Shown: positions 25,793 to 38,320, counted from the stretch's first letter. The stretch is DNA of 64,000 nt from Xylocopa sonorina (GCF_050948175.1 NC_135204.1:5881473-5945472); one strand, 5' to 3'. Notes: generated by a model not told the origin, from the sequence alone. Translations and numbers: made by a program.

Positions 25793-27410
25793 CGAGGTTA
25801 TGCTACTAGCTTGAATGAATATTTAAAATTAAGATGAAAAATGATATAACATTTTGCTAACTTGAAATATAAAAAAATGGATGAAGAACTTTTATACACA
25901 CAAAGGGGGAATTTAGTTAAGTATATTTTTCTGTTACAATTATGATATAAAATGAAATTCTACAAATTCTATTAATGTAACAAAACGTGAAAAACAGGTA
26001 TAAAAAACGTTACTTATGGCACAACTTGATATTTAATTAAGCAGACAGGAAATCCCTTCCTTTTTTCTTTAGAAAAATGACGACCCAGCGAAGCTTCCCC
26101 CTCCCCCCTCCATTTCTCCCATGGTGAACGGTCGTAACTTCTCTTCGAACTACATACGCGAACCCTGAAAGCTAAACCTCTCCCGTAAGTACCGACTCGA
26201 CCGGTTTCTTTTTTTGCCCCTTCGTACCATCAAAGGAGGGACAGTACTCGGCTATGCTGACTGGTATCTGTTACAAAACGATGCTTACAAGCTTCTACAC
26301 CTTTTGCACACGTACATGGAGCGCTCTCGCGCGAAGAAGGGCAACCATGAACGCGAGGCGAAACTCGCGCTTTCCTTGGAATCTCGTGAACTTCGTCTTG
26401 GAATTTCGATCGTTGCCTAGCGCCTCTGCCCCGTAGCGGTATGTAGAGTGCAAGGAGTTCCCCGGGTGAGTGGGAGGAACATCTTTCTTCCTGAAATGTC
26501 TCATCGAAGTTTACAGGCTTCATCTAGCTGTTTTCCCGAGTCACTTTTACTTTTTGCGGTTTCGCCTATAATTCTCTACTGTATTTTGGACTCCTTAACC
26601 GATGGAGAAGAGCCTGGGAGTGTCGGTTGGTTGACTTTGGCGAAGTTTTGTGGATTGATGTAAAATCTTTGAAAGAACCTCTAACGTTTCAGCGTAACTG
26701 TAGCATAACTTTTAAAAGTTACAGATGCTTTACGTTTCGAATGATTTTGTATGATTTTTAACAAGGTTAAACATTTTCGCGCGATTCTTTTCTTGACACG
26801 GAAACCTTTCAAGAATATTGAACGCGCTTCGAGCAATACTTGTTATCTTGGTACCGCTGTTGAGAGTTTCAACGTACATATCTTATTCAGCCAGTGCACA
26901 GCAATTAATCAACAACACCGTAAAGAACAACGAGCACAAAACTCCCAAACTCTTCTCAGACACAAGCTTGGTCAGCGTACGCACTAAAAAGAAATTCCTT
27001 TGTCCCCGTGCAACCGCATCCGCGCGCGCAGGACTTGAAAACGTTCAGCCCGCAAAGTGCGTCCTGCTCGAGCTCCAGATAGGCCACAAATTGACACGGG
27101 CTGCACACGGTTGCACCGCGACAGACCAGCCAGTAAGCAGGGAGGCAAACGAGAGTGACACCTGTCGCGCGCGAGCCTCGATGCCGATCGATCGTCCACG
27201 GCGAAACATCGTGGCGAAAGTTTGCGGAAAAGTGATAATTCCAAAACACATTACTTATTCGTGCAGCACCGATGGAATGGATATAGAGGAGGGCGGGAGG
27301 GTAGGCGAGCAAGGCATCGAGTAGGAAACACAGGCGTGAGGGCGAAGGGTGCCCAAGAGAAAGGGAGAAGGCATCGTTTGGGAAAGGGAGAAGAAGAAGA
27401 GAGAATGGAG

Positions 27411-27431
27411 GGCAGGCAGGCAGGCAGGCAG
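27411..27431. repeat. GGCA tetranucleotide repeat
   Basis: Five tandem copies of GGCA/CAGG within a purine-rich intronic stretch. Confidence 0.85.
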
Positions 27432-27716
27432 GGCACAGGCGTCGGAGGACCGAAGTTTCGCTTTAGGAGCGGAGAACTTAACTGAGTTAACTTCGCTGCC
27501 GAACCAAACTTTCCGCCAACTTTAAGTAGTCGCCTCTCCTCTCTACCCCTTCTCCCTTCCTCTCCTTTCCCTTCCCTTCCCTGCACTCATGGCCGTTCGC
27601 TCGTTGCCCGTTGGTGAGACGAACGCGGAGGCGGAAGGTACCGGAGCAACAGCCCCTCTCTTTACCCCTTTCCCGACCGTTTCGTCGTGCTCAAGGATGA
27701 GAATGCCCGAACGCCG

Positions 27717-28155
27717 ACACCGATAGTCGTCATCATAATTGGACGAGTTTCTTCTTCTCCTTTCACCATTCTAGTTCTCAGCGGATTTTTTTGTCATCTT
27801 TTTTCCTTTTTTCTGTTGCTTCGTTTCCGTTTGTTCTTCTCCGTTTGTAATTTAGAACGAACAATCGTTCGCTCTTTAGACACGAGCATTTTGTTTAGCA
27901 GTAGAACTATCCAACTACAAATGTACATATAAAAATGCTACACGTATATGATCGCGATAAGCCATTGAAAATAAGCACTCGGGATATATATCTCACCATT
28001 GTTTGCCACTGTCGTCGTGCTGTACTATTCAACTAATTTTGTTTTTATGGAAAGGCTGCGTGATATTGGAATCCCTCTGCTGTTCGATTGCTCACTGACA
28101 GCGCGAGATGCGCACCGATATTTATCATCGTAATTGGATGAGTTTCTGCTCTTCT
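27717..28155. repeat. Diverged direct duplication
   Basis: The block at 27717-27759 (caccgatagtcgtcatcat followed by aattggacgagtttctt) recurs in diverged form at 28112-28155 (caccgatatttatcatcgt followed by aattggatgagtttctg). The offset is about 395 bases. Flanking sequence is only weakly similar, which suggests an old tandem duplication of intronic sequence. Confidence 0.55.
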
Positions 28156-29109
28156 TCCTGGCTTAGATTTTTATTTGGTAACTTGGACAAATTTCTTGTT
28201 CCGTGCTGAATCTGTTGGCGAGTTCTTTTTTATAATAAGAATACGTTCTCTATAGATATATTGTAAGAATATAGGAGACAATTTCTTAAGTGGTCGTTTC
28301 GTATTCTAAGTTATTATTCCTTTCTGCAATCGTATACATTAACACACAGATATATACCAACTATACACTATATAGTAGTTACATTTAAAACAAAAGAACG
28401 GTACGAATTGAGATTTAGGCTGTGATTACACTTAAAATAATGACACGTGTCTAAAATTAACCTCGAATACTTATCTATTAATGCTAACAATGCATCGGTT
28501 TAAAAAGGTTTACACAATGCCATATGCGTCATTATGACGAATGTTATCGCTAGTGCACTTTCCTAATAGGCTTGTTTACTCCCGGCTTATTATCAGTGAG
28601 CATTCCTAGCACCATACTTTAAATAATTAATTGTACTTAATTTTTATTTTTAATTGTATCTAATTTTTTGTTAGTATCAGTCTGATCATTTGTCGCGAAA
28701 TACGAAATTATTAACACAGTCTAACATCGTTTTACAAATTTATAGCATAATAAAGGAAGTCTGTTACGAGAGTAGGCGCATTAAACTTTTAATAATTTAG
28801 AAACCATTTCTTCTTTCGTATATTTGGAAGACATGATTAGACATTCTTGAACGTTCACGCTGAAAAAGTTCCGTAACGATCGTATTATTAATGAACCCTT
28901 CCGCTTAATTTATGGGATCCACCTCGAATCAGAATCCCCTCTCCCCTTATCGGTCGATATAAAAAACTTGCCGCGATTATTATCGCAACGAAGTCGTTTG
29001 AATTTCACGTGTCACTAACAAAAACCTAGTCACCTCTCCGCGCTGCAAGTTTTGAAACAAACTTTACTTTATCGTAGCTCGATTGTAGGAAGGGAAAGAG
29101 TGAGCCAGA

Positions 29110-29152
29110 AAGAGAGGGATAGAGAGCGAGAGAGAGAGAGAGAGAGAGAGAG
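29110..29152. repeat. GA microsatellite
   Basis: A run of alternating G and A of about 40 bases with one C and one T interruption, inside a GC-rich intronic block. Confidence 0.85.
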
Positions 29153-31807
29153 CGCTGGCAGGACGAGCTTCCCTCCCACCAACGGGGTTCTCCGCCAAGT
29201 AAAGTTGCTCCCAGGTTAGACAATAATTGGATAACTTCGCCCTCATAGCTCCCCATCCCACCAGCAGCTTCGCCGCCCTCATCCCACCGCTCTGCTTTCC
29301 TCTTTCCTTCCTCCCTGTTCTCCCTCACCGCCACCCTCCGTCACTGTATCTGTAACTCGAAAAACTCTGTTGCACACCGAGATTAAGCTAAAGGGTTGAA
29401 TTCGACCGCTTAGTCGAAACGTTCGTTCTAAAAGCTTAATGAATTTTTAACTCTCCCTAGAACATCTTTTGATAACTTCTCGGAAGCTTACCCTGGTTCG
29501 AGAAACACTGGTGTGTTAACCTCGCAAGTTCTAACTGTTAATATTTTATATACAGGACAAGGTGTGGTTCTTCTTAACGCCCCGGTACGATCTGGAAGAA
29601 TTTCAAAGTATCAAATGATAAAAATGAATAAGAAACTATAGATAAGAAAGTTGACTGTGATAGAACTTTAAACATTTCTTTATCTACTTGTTCGAAAGTA
29701 TAAAGTTGAAAGGTAAATGAAGATTGCGATTAGTGCAGCGTAGCTTTTGTTGTAGTTATTTATATGCGCGGAACTGTACAGTAAATACAAGGGTTGCCTC
29801 TTTCTGAGCGTACTTCCTCAACACACACTGCTCTCCCCGCCACTAACCCGTATGTGTATTACGTATGATATACGCTGCCAGCTGTCGAACAAGGGCTTAA
29901 TCTCGCCTCCTTGCCTCTCCTCCTTTTGATGATATGAGCTTGCATTTTCGCTGAGTTGGCACAACATGTGCCCAAGTCAAAGTGCTTGGGTTTGCACTCT
30001 ACGTTAGTATCGCATCCTCGCTTTCGCTGAGGCCAGCAGCGATCTCATTTTGTGCCCTTCTCCGTGGGCTATGTTTTCGATTGCCAGTGTATATTGACCG
30101 ACAGATCAAACATTCCTCCTCCGTCTGACTTCCTTCACACGACGAATCTTAATGTGTGTCATTTATCTCGTATTAACCTAATCGCGTAGAATGTACTCGC
30201 TTCGATGGTCCAACTGCTACTGGGTACGCTTGCTGACGAAATCTCTGCCAGCCGCTCGTAACGATCAAGATCTCAATCTGTGTCACGTGTGTGCCAATGA
30301 AAAAAGCTGAATGACCAAAATCGTTGACTGAAAAAGGCTAAAGAACTAAATATCACCGACTCCTGTCTAACTTAATTACAAGTAAAATTGAAGAGAAAAT
30401 GAATTTTTTTAAGTACAACGTTGGATACAAAAGATCTCTTCCGTGTAAAGTCACGGAATCTCCTTTCCCCCGAGGAAAGTTGTTCGAGTTTGCTTGTCAT
30501 CAATGAATATTCCATAGAACTACGCGAAAGTAGTAGGACTGTAGGTTATGGAAAACGTTGAAGATTTTTCAGTACTTTGTTGAAAGTTTGATTTATTTTT
30601 GATGATCCTGTTGGTTAAGTGTCGTGTGTGTATGCGGTGACGGCGTCTGAGGAGGGCGCCACGTGTCAGTTTCTCTACTTTCTTATGGAACTTCGCTGGT
30701 TCAGCATTTTTCCGTTCCGCCATATAAAAGCACCGGGCACTAAATCGACTTCGATCGAGCATATTTCCTCTTATCGTATAGTCGTCTGCGTATTAGCCGT
30801 CCCCAGTACACGCAGACGCTCCCGAGATACGAATTTATGGGTTACCGACGGGGTTAATCGGGATATCAAGCGTGCGAATGCACCGTGATTGGTTTACAAT
30901 TGCTGCCGAAAATGGGCTGAAAATGTCGACCCACTAACCAAAGCCAGGCGCTCCTATTAACTGTACCAAAAACATTTGCCCCAGCTAGTAATTTCGTTCT
31001 CGATGCACGGTGTGTTCGGTGTAATCCTTTTTACCGCTGTTTTAGCACCGTAGTGTACGAAGTTCGTACGTGTTTTCGTTTAACGTAACACGAACGTAAT
31101 ATTCTTAAGGCTTCTTGCATTTTCCGTGCGCTTCCTATCACTGTGCTGGGGCACACGTACTGCGCAGGTTAAGCCGGCGCGTTTCAAGGTAACCTAAAAC
31201 GTTCGGTTTCGTACACGCTGTTAAGCATTTCGCTTTCAGTAACGCAAAGTGGCGAAAATTGTTCAGATTTAACCGTGTAACAGTATCTCGTCGAGATTCT
31301 CGTCGCAACGATAATTGCGCCCGCGAGTGAAATATTCGTTAACCATACGTTATCACATGGATTTCTTTTCTGCGAAGAAATTCATGAAGGCGTCGAAATG
31401 TATGTTTATTGACCGAAGCTCATACTTAACGCGTGTTGCATTTTTCTTTTCTGTATCTATCATTTTGTTCGTTCGTTAAGGTATTACAAGAATTAACATC
31501 AATTTTAACACACCTTTTACCACGAGTTGTTTTTTTCTTTATTTATATAGTATGCGTTTGTTACCGAGCGTTGCAGAATATATTACGCATTTAATTTCGT
31601 TTTGTTTACATCGGTTGCAAAATGCGTTTCATTAATTGGTGGTTACAGACATCAGTTTTAATTCAATTGTTAAACTGAACGTGCATTCACGTATATAGAA
31701 TTATAATGCTATAGTAATATATTGTAGGTTATAATTGTATTTGTATTAGTAAAAAAAGATTTGGTTCGGATTTCTGTGTTTAATCTTTTATTATTTGCAT
31801 ATTTCAG

Positions 31808-32053
31808 GAGACGGTGTTCAACAAGTCGTGATGCGTTGGAGGTTCGGCGGTCCTTGTCCAAAAACCGACCAGAAATCAGTGTTACAGAAGCAATTTGTGT
31901 GACAAAGCATAAAAGTGCAAAACTGTATATTAAGACAAAGAAAGAGGCTTCCTTGTCAGTGGACTGTAGGACTTCCTTGGAAGAAAGCAGACATTCTTAG
32001 TGACACTGAGAGTAAAAGTGAAAACTATAAAAATTGGGGGGGCTGTTTGACCG
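31808..32053 (+). other. CtBP: CtBP 5' UTR segment in the first coding exon
   Basis: The acceptor ATATTTCAG ends at 31807 and the initiator ATG is at 32054, leaving 246 bases of leader in this exon. The leader contains an ATG at 31831 that opens a 23-codon upstream frame. The context of the main ATG (ccgATGG) has G at +4 and C at -3. The segment is assigned by its acceptor and its position directly before the CtBP start. Confidence 0.65.
31831..31902 (+). other. Upstream open reading frame in the CtBP leader
   Basis: ATG at 31831 opens a 23-residue frame (MRWRFGGPCPK at its start) closed by TGA at 31900-31902, 151 bases before the CtBP ATG. The ATG context is gtgATGC, with purine at -3 but no G at +4. 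Such a frame could lower initiation at the main start. Whether it is translated is unknown. Confidence 0.4.
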
Positions 32054-35000
32054 ATGGACAAACGGAAGATGATGCCCAAACGCCCTCGAATGGAGAACCT
32101 GAGGGGTCCTATCGCGAATGGACCCATTCAGACACGACCATTGGTGGCTTTGTTAGATGGCCGAGACTGTTCTATCGAAATGCCTATCCTTAAAGATGTT
32201 GCGACGGTAGCCTTTTGTGATGCACAGTCTACATCAGAAATTCATGAAAAGGTATATCATTCAATACGTGATTTATGTTACCGATACATTTGCTGTGGAT
32301 GATGCCGTTTGGTGGGTTCATTTACTTCAATAAGTGCATAACCAATAACCGTTAGTACTAATTAAACCTTTATAATTGCATCCTTTTATCGTTACTCCAA
32401 GTATGTTATTTGTCTAAGAAGAACAAAGATTTAAAAAAAACTAAAGTATTTACTTGGCAGTATTACACAATGATGGAAAATAATAAATGATTTATAAATT
32501 ATATGGAGTTAGATTAAGATTATAATTAAGTAGCGATAATCACTTCTAAATAACATCCACGTTACATTTAATTCTCAATTGATATGTACAGTGATACAAT
32601 TGATATTAAATTATTCATGACTGTGGATATTTATGCATATAAAGCATGGAGAGATTATTGTACATGTCAAGAAATTTAGGAATTTAAGCAAATTTGTACT
32701 ATTTTAAAAAATTCTTCAGTAAATAATCAACAGGGAGAAATGAAACTAGTATTACGTATAAATTTATAAGAAAGTTAATAGAAGATTTAATATCACATAA
32801 AACATCAAAGATACATATTATAATGTTTAGTAATAAACAAATTTTATTTTAATTTTATGTTAACAATGATACAGCAATATTTTTAGAATAAGTATGTCCT
32901 GCAAATCATTATGGAATACACATTAAAATGAAGCAAGGATTTTTTATCAACAGTATTACTTCGCTCAATTAAATATCTTATACGAAATCCACAGTGAATG
33001 TGTTCTGAATAAAAGAGGATAAATTTTTTGTAGTTTAATAAATTTTATAGTAATAGTTTATAAAGAAAGGTAAAAGGTACACCGTAATCCCACTGTAGGT
33101 ACTAAATGAAGCAGTAGGCGCATTAATGTGGCACACTATAATTTTGACAAAGGAGGATCTCGAAAAATTCAAAACATTACGGATCATTGTAAGAATTGGA
33201 TCTGGGGTAGATAATATAGATGTCAAAGCAGCAGGGGAACTTGGCATCGCTGTGTGCAATGTGCCTGGTTATGGCGTTGAAGAAGTAGCCGACACTACAC
33301 TTTGTCTCATTCTAAATTTATATCGACGTACGTATTGGTTGGCAAATATGGTACGTGAAGGAAAAAAGTTCACAGGACCAGAACAGGTAAGACCTTTGAT
33401 ATATACACATATATTGTATTTACTTTATTGTTTGACTGAACTATCGTTAAGTCTAATTTAACATTTAATTCTTTTTAGGTTAGGGAAGCTGCAACAGGAT
33501 GTGCAAGGATACGTGGTGATACACTTGGAATAGTTGGGTTAGGTAGGATTGGCTCCGCAGTTGCCCTGCGTGCCAAAGCCTTTGGTTTTACTGTCATCTT
33601 TTACGATCCCTATCTACCAGATGGAATTGAGAAGTCTCTTGGTCTTAACAGGGTTTACACATTACAGGTTTGATATCTGTTTCCTTTCTTCAAAGATAAT
33701 AGTACGTGACCTTTCCAGTTATAATTTTTGTAATATTAAAATTATGCTTTATTGCAGGATTTACTTTTCCAGTCAGACTGTGTATCTTTGCATTGTACCT
33801 TGAACGAGCACAATCACCACCTAATTAACGAATTCACCATCAAACAGGTATTACAATCCAAATGCAAAAAGTTTTCTTAAAAGAAATTTTCATCCTAGTT
33901 ATATTACTTTACGTTATGAAATCGATTAAATTAACTGAGAGAATTACAAAATTAAGTCAGCATGTTAGTGTTAGTTTTATTTTTTTGTTATGTTAGTTTT
34001 ATTTTTTTCGTGTCAAAATGCAACGAATAATATAGATTGTCCAATATTTGATCCACATTAACATTTTATGTTGTAGATGAGACCTGGAGCCTTTTTAGTC
34101 AATACAGCAAGAGGCGGTCTGGTCGATGACGACGCATTGGCCGCAGCATTGAAACAAGGCAGAATCCGCGCGGCAGCATTAGATGTACACGAAAATGAGC
34201 CATTCAATGTCTTTCAGGGTCAGTCCTCACAGTGTGAGTCTTATCTGTCCATACCTAACCCCCTCTCACATAACTAACGTTTCCGTTCATCATCCTGGTC
34301 CTACTTCACCATTGGGTAATGCAACCTCATTCAATGGAGGTAACGCTTAGCGATACAAAGAATAATATTTTAAAGCATTGAACATTTAATTTTCGTGCTT
34401 TTTTACGTTGTAGTATAAAAGCATTGGTTTATTCCGGAAAAAATGAAAGGTACATAGAAAAGTAGCTGTATGATAGGCATATCGATTTTACGGATCGATC
34501 CATATGAAATTATGAAAAAATAATCAGTAAAATTAATTTTAGAATTCAATAAATAGATCATCACTGATTAATAATTTGCATATTGCATGATAAAAATTTT
34601 GATCCGCGATAAAATTGATAAAAGGATATAGATCTTATGGAATATCGATTTTAGGTCTTTATGTCTATTATAGGAGTAAAAGTGATGGTAAAGCATAGAA
34701 ATGTGATACGTACAGTACGTTTACTCTACTGGTATCGTCTCCTGAAACAATTCTGTAATTCACTGCTCGGAAATGGCAATTTGATGATTCATTAACGAAG
34801 TATCATAACACGTTAGTACTAACAAGTTCGTCAATGAATCATTTGTGTTACGATTGCTTATGGAAAGACACGCTTGCTTCTGCTAATATCGAATCCGCTT
34901 GCTATAAATTATGTACAAGAGAATTGTTATATTTCAAGGAAATGATAACATGGCGTATTTCCGTATGTTCCTATAGGCCCTTTGAAAGACGCGCCCAATC

Positions 35001-35885
35001 TATTGTGTACACCACACGCAGCATTCTACAGCGATGCAAGCTGCACCGAGCTTCGTGAGATGGCAGCCAGTGAAATACGACGAGCTATCGTCGGTCGCAT
35101 ACCTGACTGCTTGCGAAACTGTGTGAACAAGGAATACTTCTCGACCGGGTAAGCTTCGTATTCTACATACGATCAAATAAATAAAAAGAAAAGAGTTCAG
35201 CTTATTTAAAGCAAAAAAAAAAATAAAATAAAATAAAAATAAAAAAAAAGAAAAAATAATAAAAACAAAACATCACAGCGTAGGGCATTTACTTTGTTTT
35301 TCTTTTTTCTTACTTTTTTGAGTATCGTTGCATTTGTTTCTCTTACACCCGGGGAAAAAGATATCGTAATTTTTACAGAAACAGATTTTCAAGCAGATGT
35401 TAACTCGTATTACAATGGAAAGAGAATCGAGTGTGTAAAAGTAACGTGGTTAGAAGCGTTCTCGAACCTTTGGATATCCTAAGAATCGATCGATTGGGCA
35501 CTTTGTAAAAGGCATTTATCGAAGTGGCCAATTTCTTTTCGCTTTCTCCAGCAGCTACCCTGAGGGGATCAACGGCGGATACTATTCCGGGGGGCTGCCC
35601 GTTCAACAGGCGCATTCAACGACTCCTCACGATTCTGCACCCCCACCTCCCGGTGGGCATTCCGTCGTAGGCGGCGGTGGTGGTGGGGGTGGTGGCGGAC
35701 CGAACTCCTCTGCAGGCGGTGCAGGCGCCGGGGGTCCTACAGGGCCCGCGGGTCCAACGGTAGGCGGCGGCGGGGCTGGAGGCCCTACCTCGGCTCCTCC
35801 TACTGCTGGATTAACCGGTATACCACACAGCATAGTGAGCGAGCCTGACCCCCGGCCAAGCCCACCTGCACCGAGCCCTCGTTGA
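32054..35885 (+). CDS. CtBP: C-terminal binding protein (CtBP) transcriptional corepressor
   Basis: An NAD(H)-binding nuclear corepressor with a D-2-hydroxyacid dehydrogenase fold that bridges PxDLS-bearing repressors to chromatin enzymes. Coding exons: 32054-32251, 33099-33386, 33479-33667, 33758-33847, 34077-34218, 34977-35148 and 35552 (or 35555)-35885, giving 470 or 469 residues. RPLVALLDGRDC and VEMPILKD-like SIEMPILKD sequences follow a short basic N terminus. The dinucleotide-binding GLGRIG is at 182-187. Catalytic-type residues are R267 (NTARGGLVD), E296 (HENEPF) and H316 (TPHAAFYSD). Residue 319 is F where vertebrate CtBP has W318. The tail after NKEYFSTG is a glycine- and proline-rich extension containing AHSTTPHD, which recurs in the long insect form. 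The last exon begins with a tandem NAG acceptor. Every junction holds frame. Confidence 0.96.
35150..35152 (+). promoter_or_regulatory. CtBP: In-frame stop overlapping the CtBP exon 6 donor (short-isoform end)
   Basis: The exon ends TCG ACC GG and the donor begins GTAAGC. If the intron is kept, the next codons read GGG TAA, ending the protein at NKEYFSTG, about 360 residues. This would remove the glycine-rich tail and leave the dehydrogenase core intact. Long and short CtBP forms are known in Drosophila, so the junction may make the same pair here. Use of the short form is inference. Confidence 0.5.
35212..35270. repeat. A-rich low-complexity tract
   Basis: About 60 bases of A runs broken by single T, G or C, in the last CtBP intron, some 60 bases after the donor. 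It is A-rich on the transcribed strand and could serve as an internal priming site in oligo-dT libraries. Confidence 0.85.
35550..35554 (+). promoter_or_regulatory. CtBP: Tandem (NAGNAG) splice acceptor of the last CtBP exon
   Basis: The acceptor reads tttctccAGcAG followed by ctaccctg. The first AG gives GSYPEG and the second gives GYPEG. Both keep frame, so use of one or the other adds or drops a single serine. Such tandem acceptors are often used at measurable ratios. Confidence 0.6.
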
Positions 35886-36672
35886 CCTTGAACCCCCGAC
35901 GTCCACTCCAGCACCACCCTCCGATCTAATTTCCCTTAGCCATTCACAAACAAACAAAACAAAGCAAACATACATAAACACACGATCTCCGACGACAAAC
36001 GGCCGATTGACGACTAGCGTGTGTCGAGCACGATGTGCTCTAAAATAAAACAAAAAAAAGGCAAAATATGAAAACAAAAATCTGTCCGCTGCTTCCGAGG
36101 AACTCGAGGAAATCCATCCTTGAGAGAGAGTGAAATGAGAGAACGGGGGGTAGGCGGGAAGAAAGAGCAAGAGAGAACAAGAATAGAGAGAAAGAGAGAG
36201 TGAGTATGCGAGGGAGAGAGTGAGTGAGAGGGAGGGAAAGAATTATGTTGTTTGCGTGGGCACTTTGCGTACGTGCAAAACGTGTGTTATACCGAGTTTT
36301 GTACACGTGTTTCACGTACGTCCCAGTGTTCGCTGTGTGCACGTGACCCAAGAGTGCGTATGCGTGGCGCGCGCGCGCGTGTGTGTTGAGCTTGAGTCCA
36401 CGTTTGGTGGACTCCTGGAATAGTGCATTTGATGTAACATTGTGACCAAACCAAATACAGTTGGGCAGTAATGATGACGGCTTTATAAGATGTCGTGGCT
36501 AACGGAGGAAAATAACTAAACGGTGGGTAAGAGTTCTCTGTGTCGTGAATTTTTGTATAAATTACTTCATACTTAACTGCAACCGTGACTTTAGACAACG
36601 CAAACGAAGATAGACAAGGAAAGGGATGAGAATGAGGGATGACATGAATTACATTGATTTTTTTTGTTTTGT

Positions 36673-36704
<32 letters not shown>

Positions 36705-38320
36705 TTTTTAATTTCTTTTTTTATGAACGTTCTATTAACAATTCGATTGACCGAGGATTGGTAATTAGTTCCTCGAGCCCATGATGAGTTCTTCCTTTTA
36801 TAATGGTAATACCCACAGCATCGAGAAGTACATTGGCTAGTCATAGAGTACAAATCAAACATGGGTGAAATTGCAACATCTGGTACATAGTTGAAAAGCA
36901 TATTAACGTGCGTAAGTTTTATCGATGATATTTCTCTTCCAGTTACACATAGGTTTAACAAGACGTAGGGAATATAAATTATTCCAGAAGTTTCTTTTAT
37001 TTTGTACTTTCATTAGTTCCATTTGTAATTTTTTGCGCTACACGATAATTTTTTTTTAGTATTCCATAAAATTGTTCAAATACTATAAATAAATGAGAAA
37101 CCTCCCTGTTCGATATAAATATATACATATATATACACACACGCATATGTATATTATATATTTTAATTCATCATACTCTTTCATTTGAAACATGAACACA
37201 TATATATGTTTTTAGCAAGGTCATGCATTATTTTGCCACACTGTATTTGGATTCGCGCATGCTCTTTAGTTTTTGTTTCTAAAAAAGAACCATACTCCCG
37301 AGAGCATATATATAGATATATAATTTGGCAACATCAGTAATTTTTACGAACTTTGTTTCTTTCGTGGACGTTGTAACTCTCAGTGTTAGTATATTGTATT
37401 AAAATGAAGAAAAATGTAGTTGCTCACAAAATACATTTTTATGTTTTACTCGAAGATCATGAAAATGCTGCGTAAATGAATCCGTGATAAAAGAAAAGGA
37501 ACACAAAAAAGAAAGAACGAAAGAAATAAAAAGAACAAGAAGTCGATAGATATATCTTATCTGTGGTAAACGAAAGAAAAAGAAAAAAAAAACAAAAACG
37601 TGGACAAAGGTAACGAAGAAAACTGTAAAGAAGTATGTAATCGTTGGGGCATTCTCAAGCGTGTGGTACTTCACTGTGTCGTTGGTAGTACTGAGTAGAA
37701 ACTTTGTAAAACTGAATGCCTGGTTTATTCGTATTTTTAAATATCGATTTATCGATGCAAGTAGACGCATTTCAATTGCCTTACGATATTCGTATATGAT
37801 TAAAAGTAAGGTTCGTTTGTCTTCACGTACCAATCGGGACATAAGAATAAAGAAGAAAACAAAAAAAAACTGATAAACTTTGGAGATACGAACGGTATTC
37901 GTGAGAAGGAAGGAGATGATTTTTGATAAACGGAGTTTTATAAATTCTGATTGTTAATATAATTTCTGCAAGTTGTAAGTTCTTCTATTTTTGTGTAATA
38001 AAATTTAACATGTATATATATAGACGCGACAGATTGTTTGAGTTACAGAAATATAAACTTAGGTTTAAATATTATTTTTTTATCGCATTAAGAATGATAG
38101 TACGAATATATATATATATATATACACATACATACATATATATATGATAACACGAGTATATATATATATTTGACTAGGCTATGATATGACTTTTATAGAT
38201 GATCGTTTATCGAAACTTAATTTCCTTCTTCCGACGAGTACTAATTTATTCCTGAAAGTTTATTCGCGACGATAGGATCATTATGCGCGGGTGTATAGTA
38301 AAACGAATTGCTTCAATAAA
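35886..38320 (+). other. CtBP: CtBP 3' UTR with candidate poly(A) signals
   Basis: Noncoding sequence after the CtBP stop, rich in simple repeats. It has a GA-rich stretch at about 36125-36240, a T-rich tract at about 36658-36720 and TA-rich runs. Canonical AATAAA signals on this strand lie at 37998-38003 and 38315-38320. The 224-codon minus-strand frame at 36287-36961 crosses poly-K low complexity and is not a gene. A UTR of 2.1-2.4 kb is inferred from these signals and could extend further right. Confidence 0.45.

Larger units (their letters stand above)
11783..31807 (+). other. CtBP: Inferred long first intron of CtBP
   Basis: If the donor at 11783 is used, the first intron extends 20 kb to the acceptor TTTCAG at 31807. 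It contains no frame resembling a protein family except a decayed transposase fragment at 20532-20640. GC-rich blocks recur at about 13.0-14.6, 17.1-17.4, 20.8-21.8, 23.0-24.4, 26.1-27.7 and 29.0-29.4 kb, and could hold alternative promoters or enhancers. Simple repeats include T19 at 12265, a CA run near 13154, CT near 24025, GGCA near 27411 and GA near 29110. The long first intron is an inference from splice sites and strand, not from transcripts. Confidence 0.45.

Noticed and set aside
33970..34008. Duplicated gttagttttattttttt string (22-base period)
   Set aside because: An intronic pyrimidine-rich duplication just before the CtBP exon at 34077; simple slippage explains it.
34219..34277. 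Read-through extension of CtBP exon 5
   Set aside because: It adds 19 unrelated residues and a stop; the spliced form restores FQGPLKDAPN, conserved in CtBP, so this is intron.
35627..35917. 96-codon proline- and glycine-rich minus-strand frame
   Set aside because: Antisense shadow of the glycine-rich CtBP tail.
36287..36961. 224-codon minus-strand open frame
   Set aside because: It runs through a poly-T tract translated as poly-K and lies antisense in the CtBP 3' UTR; no recognisable domain.
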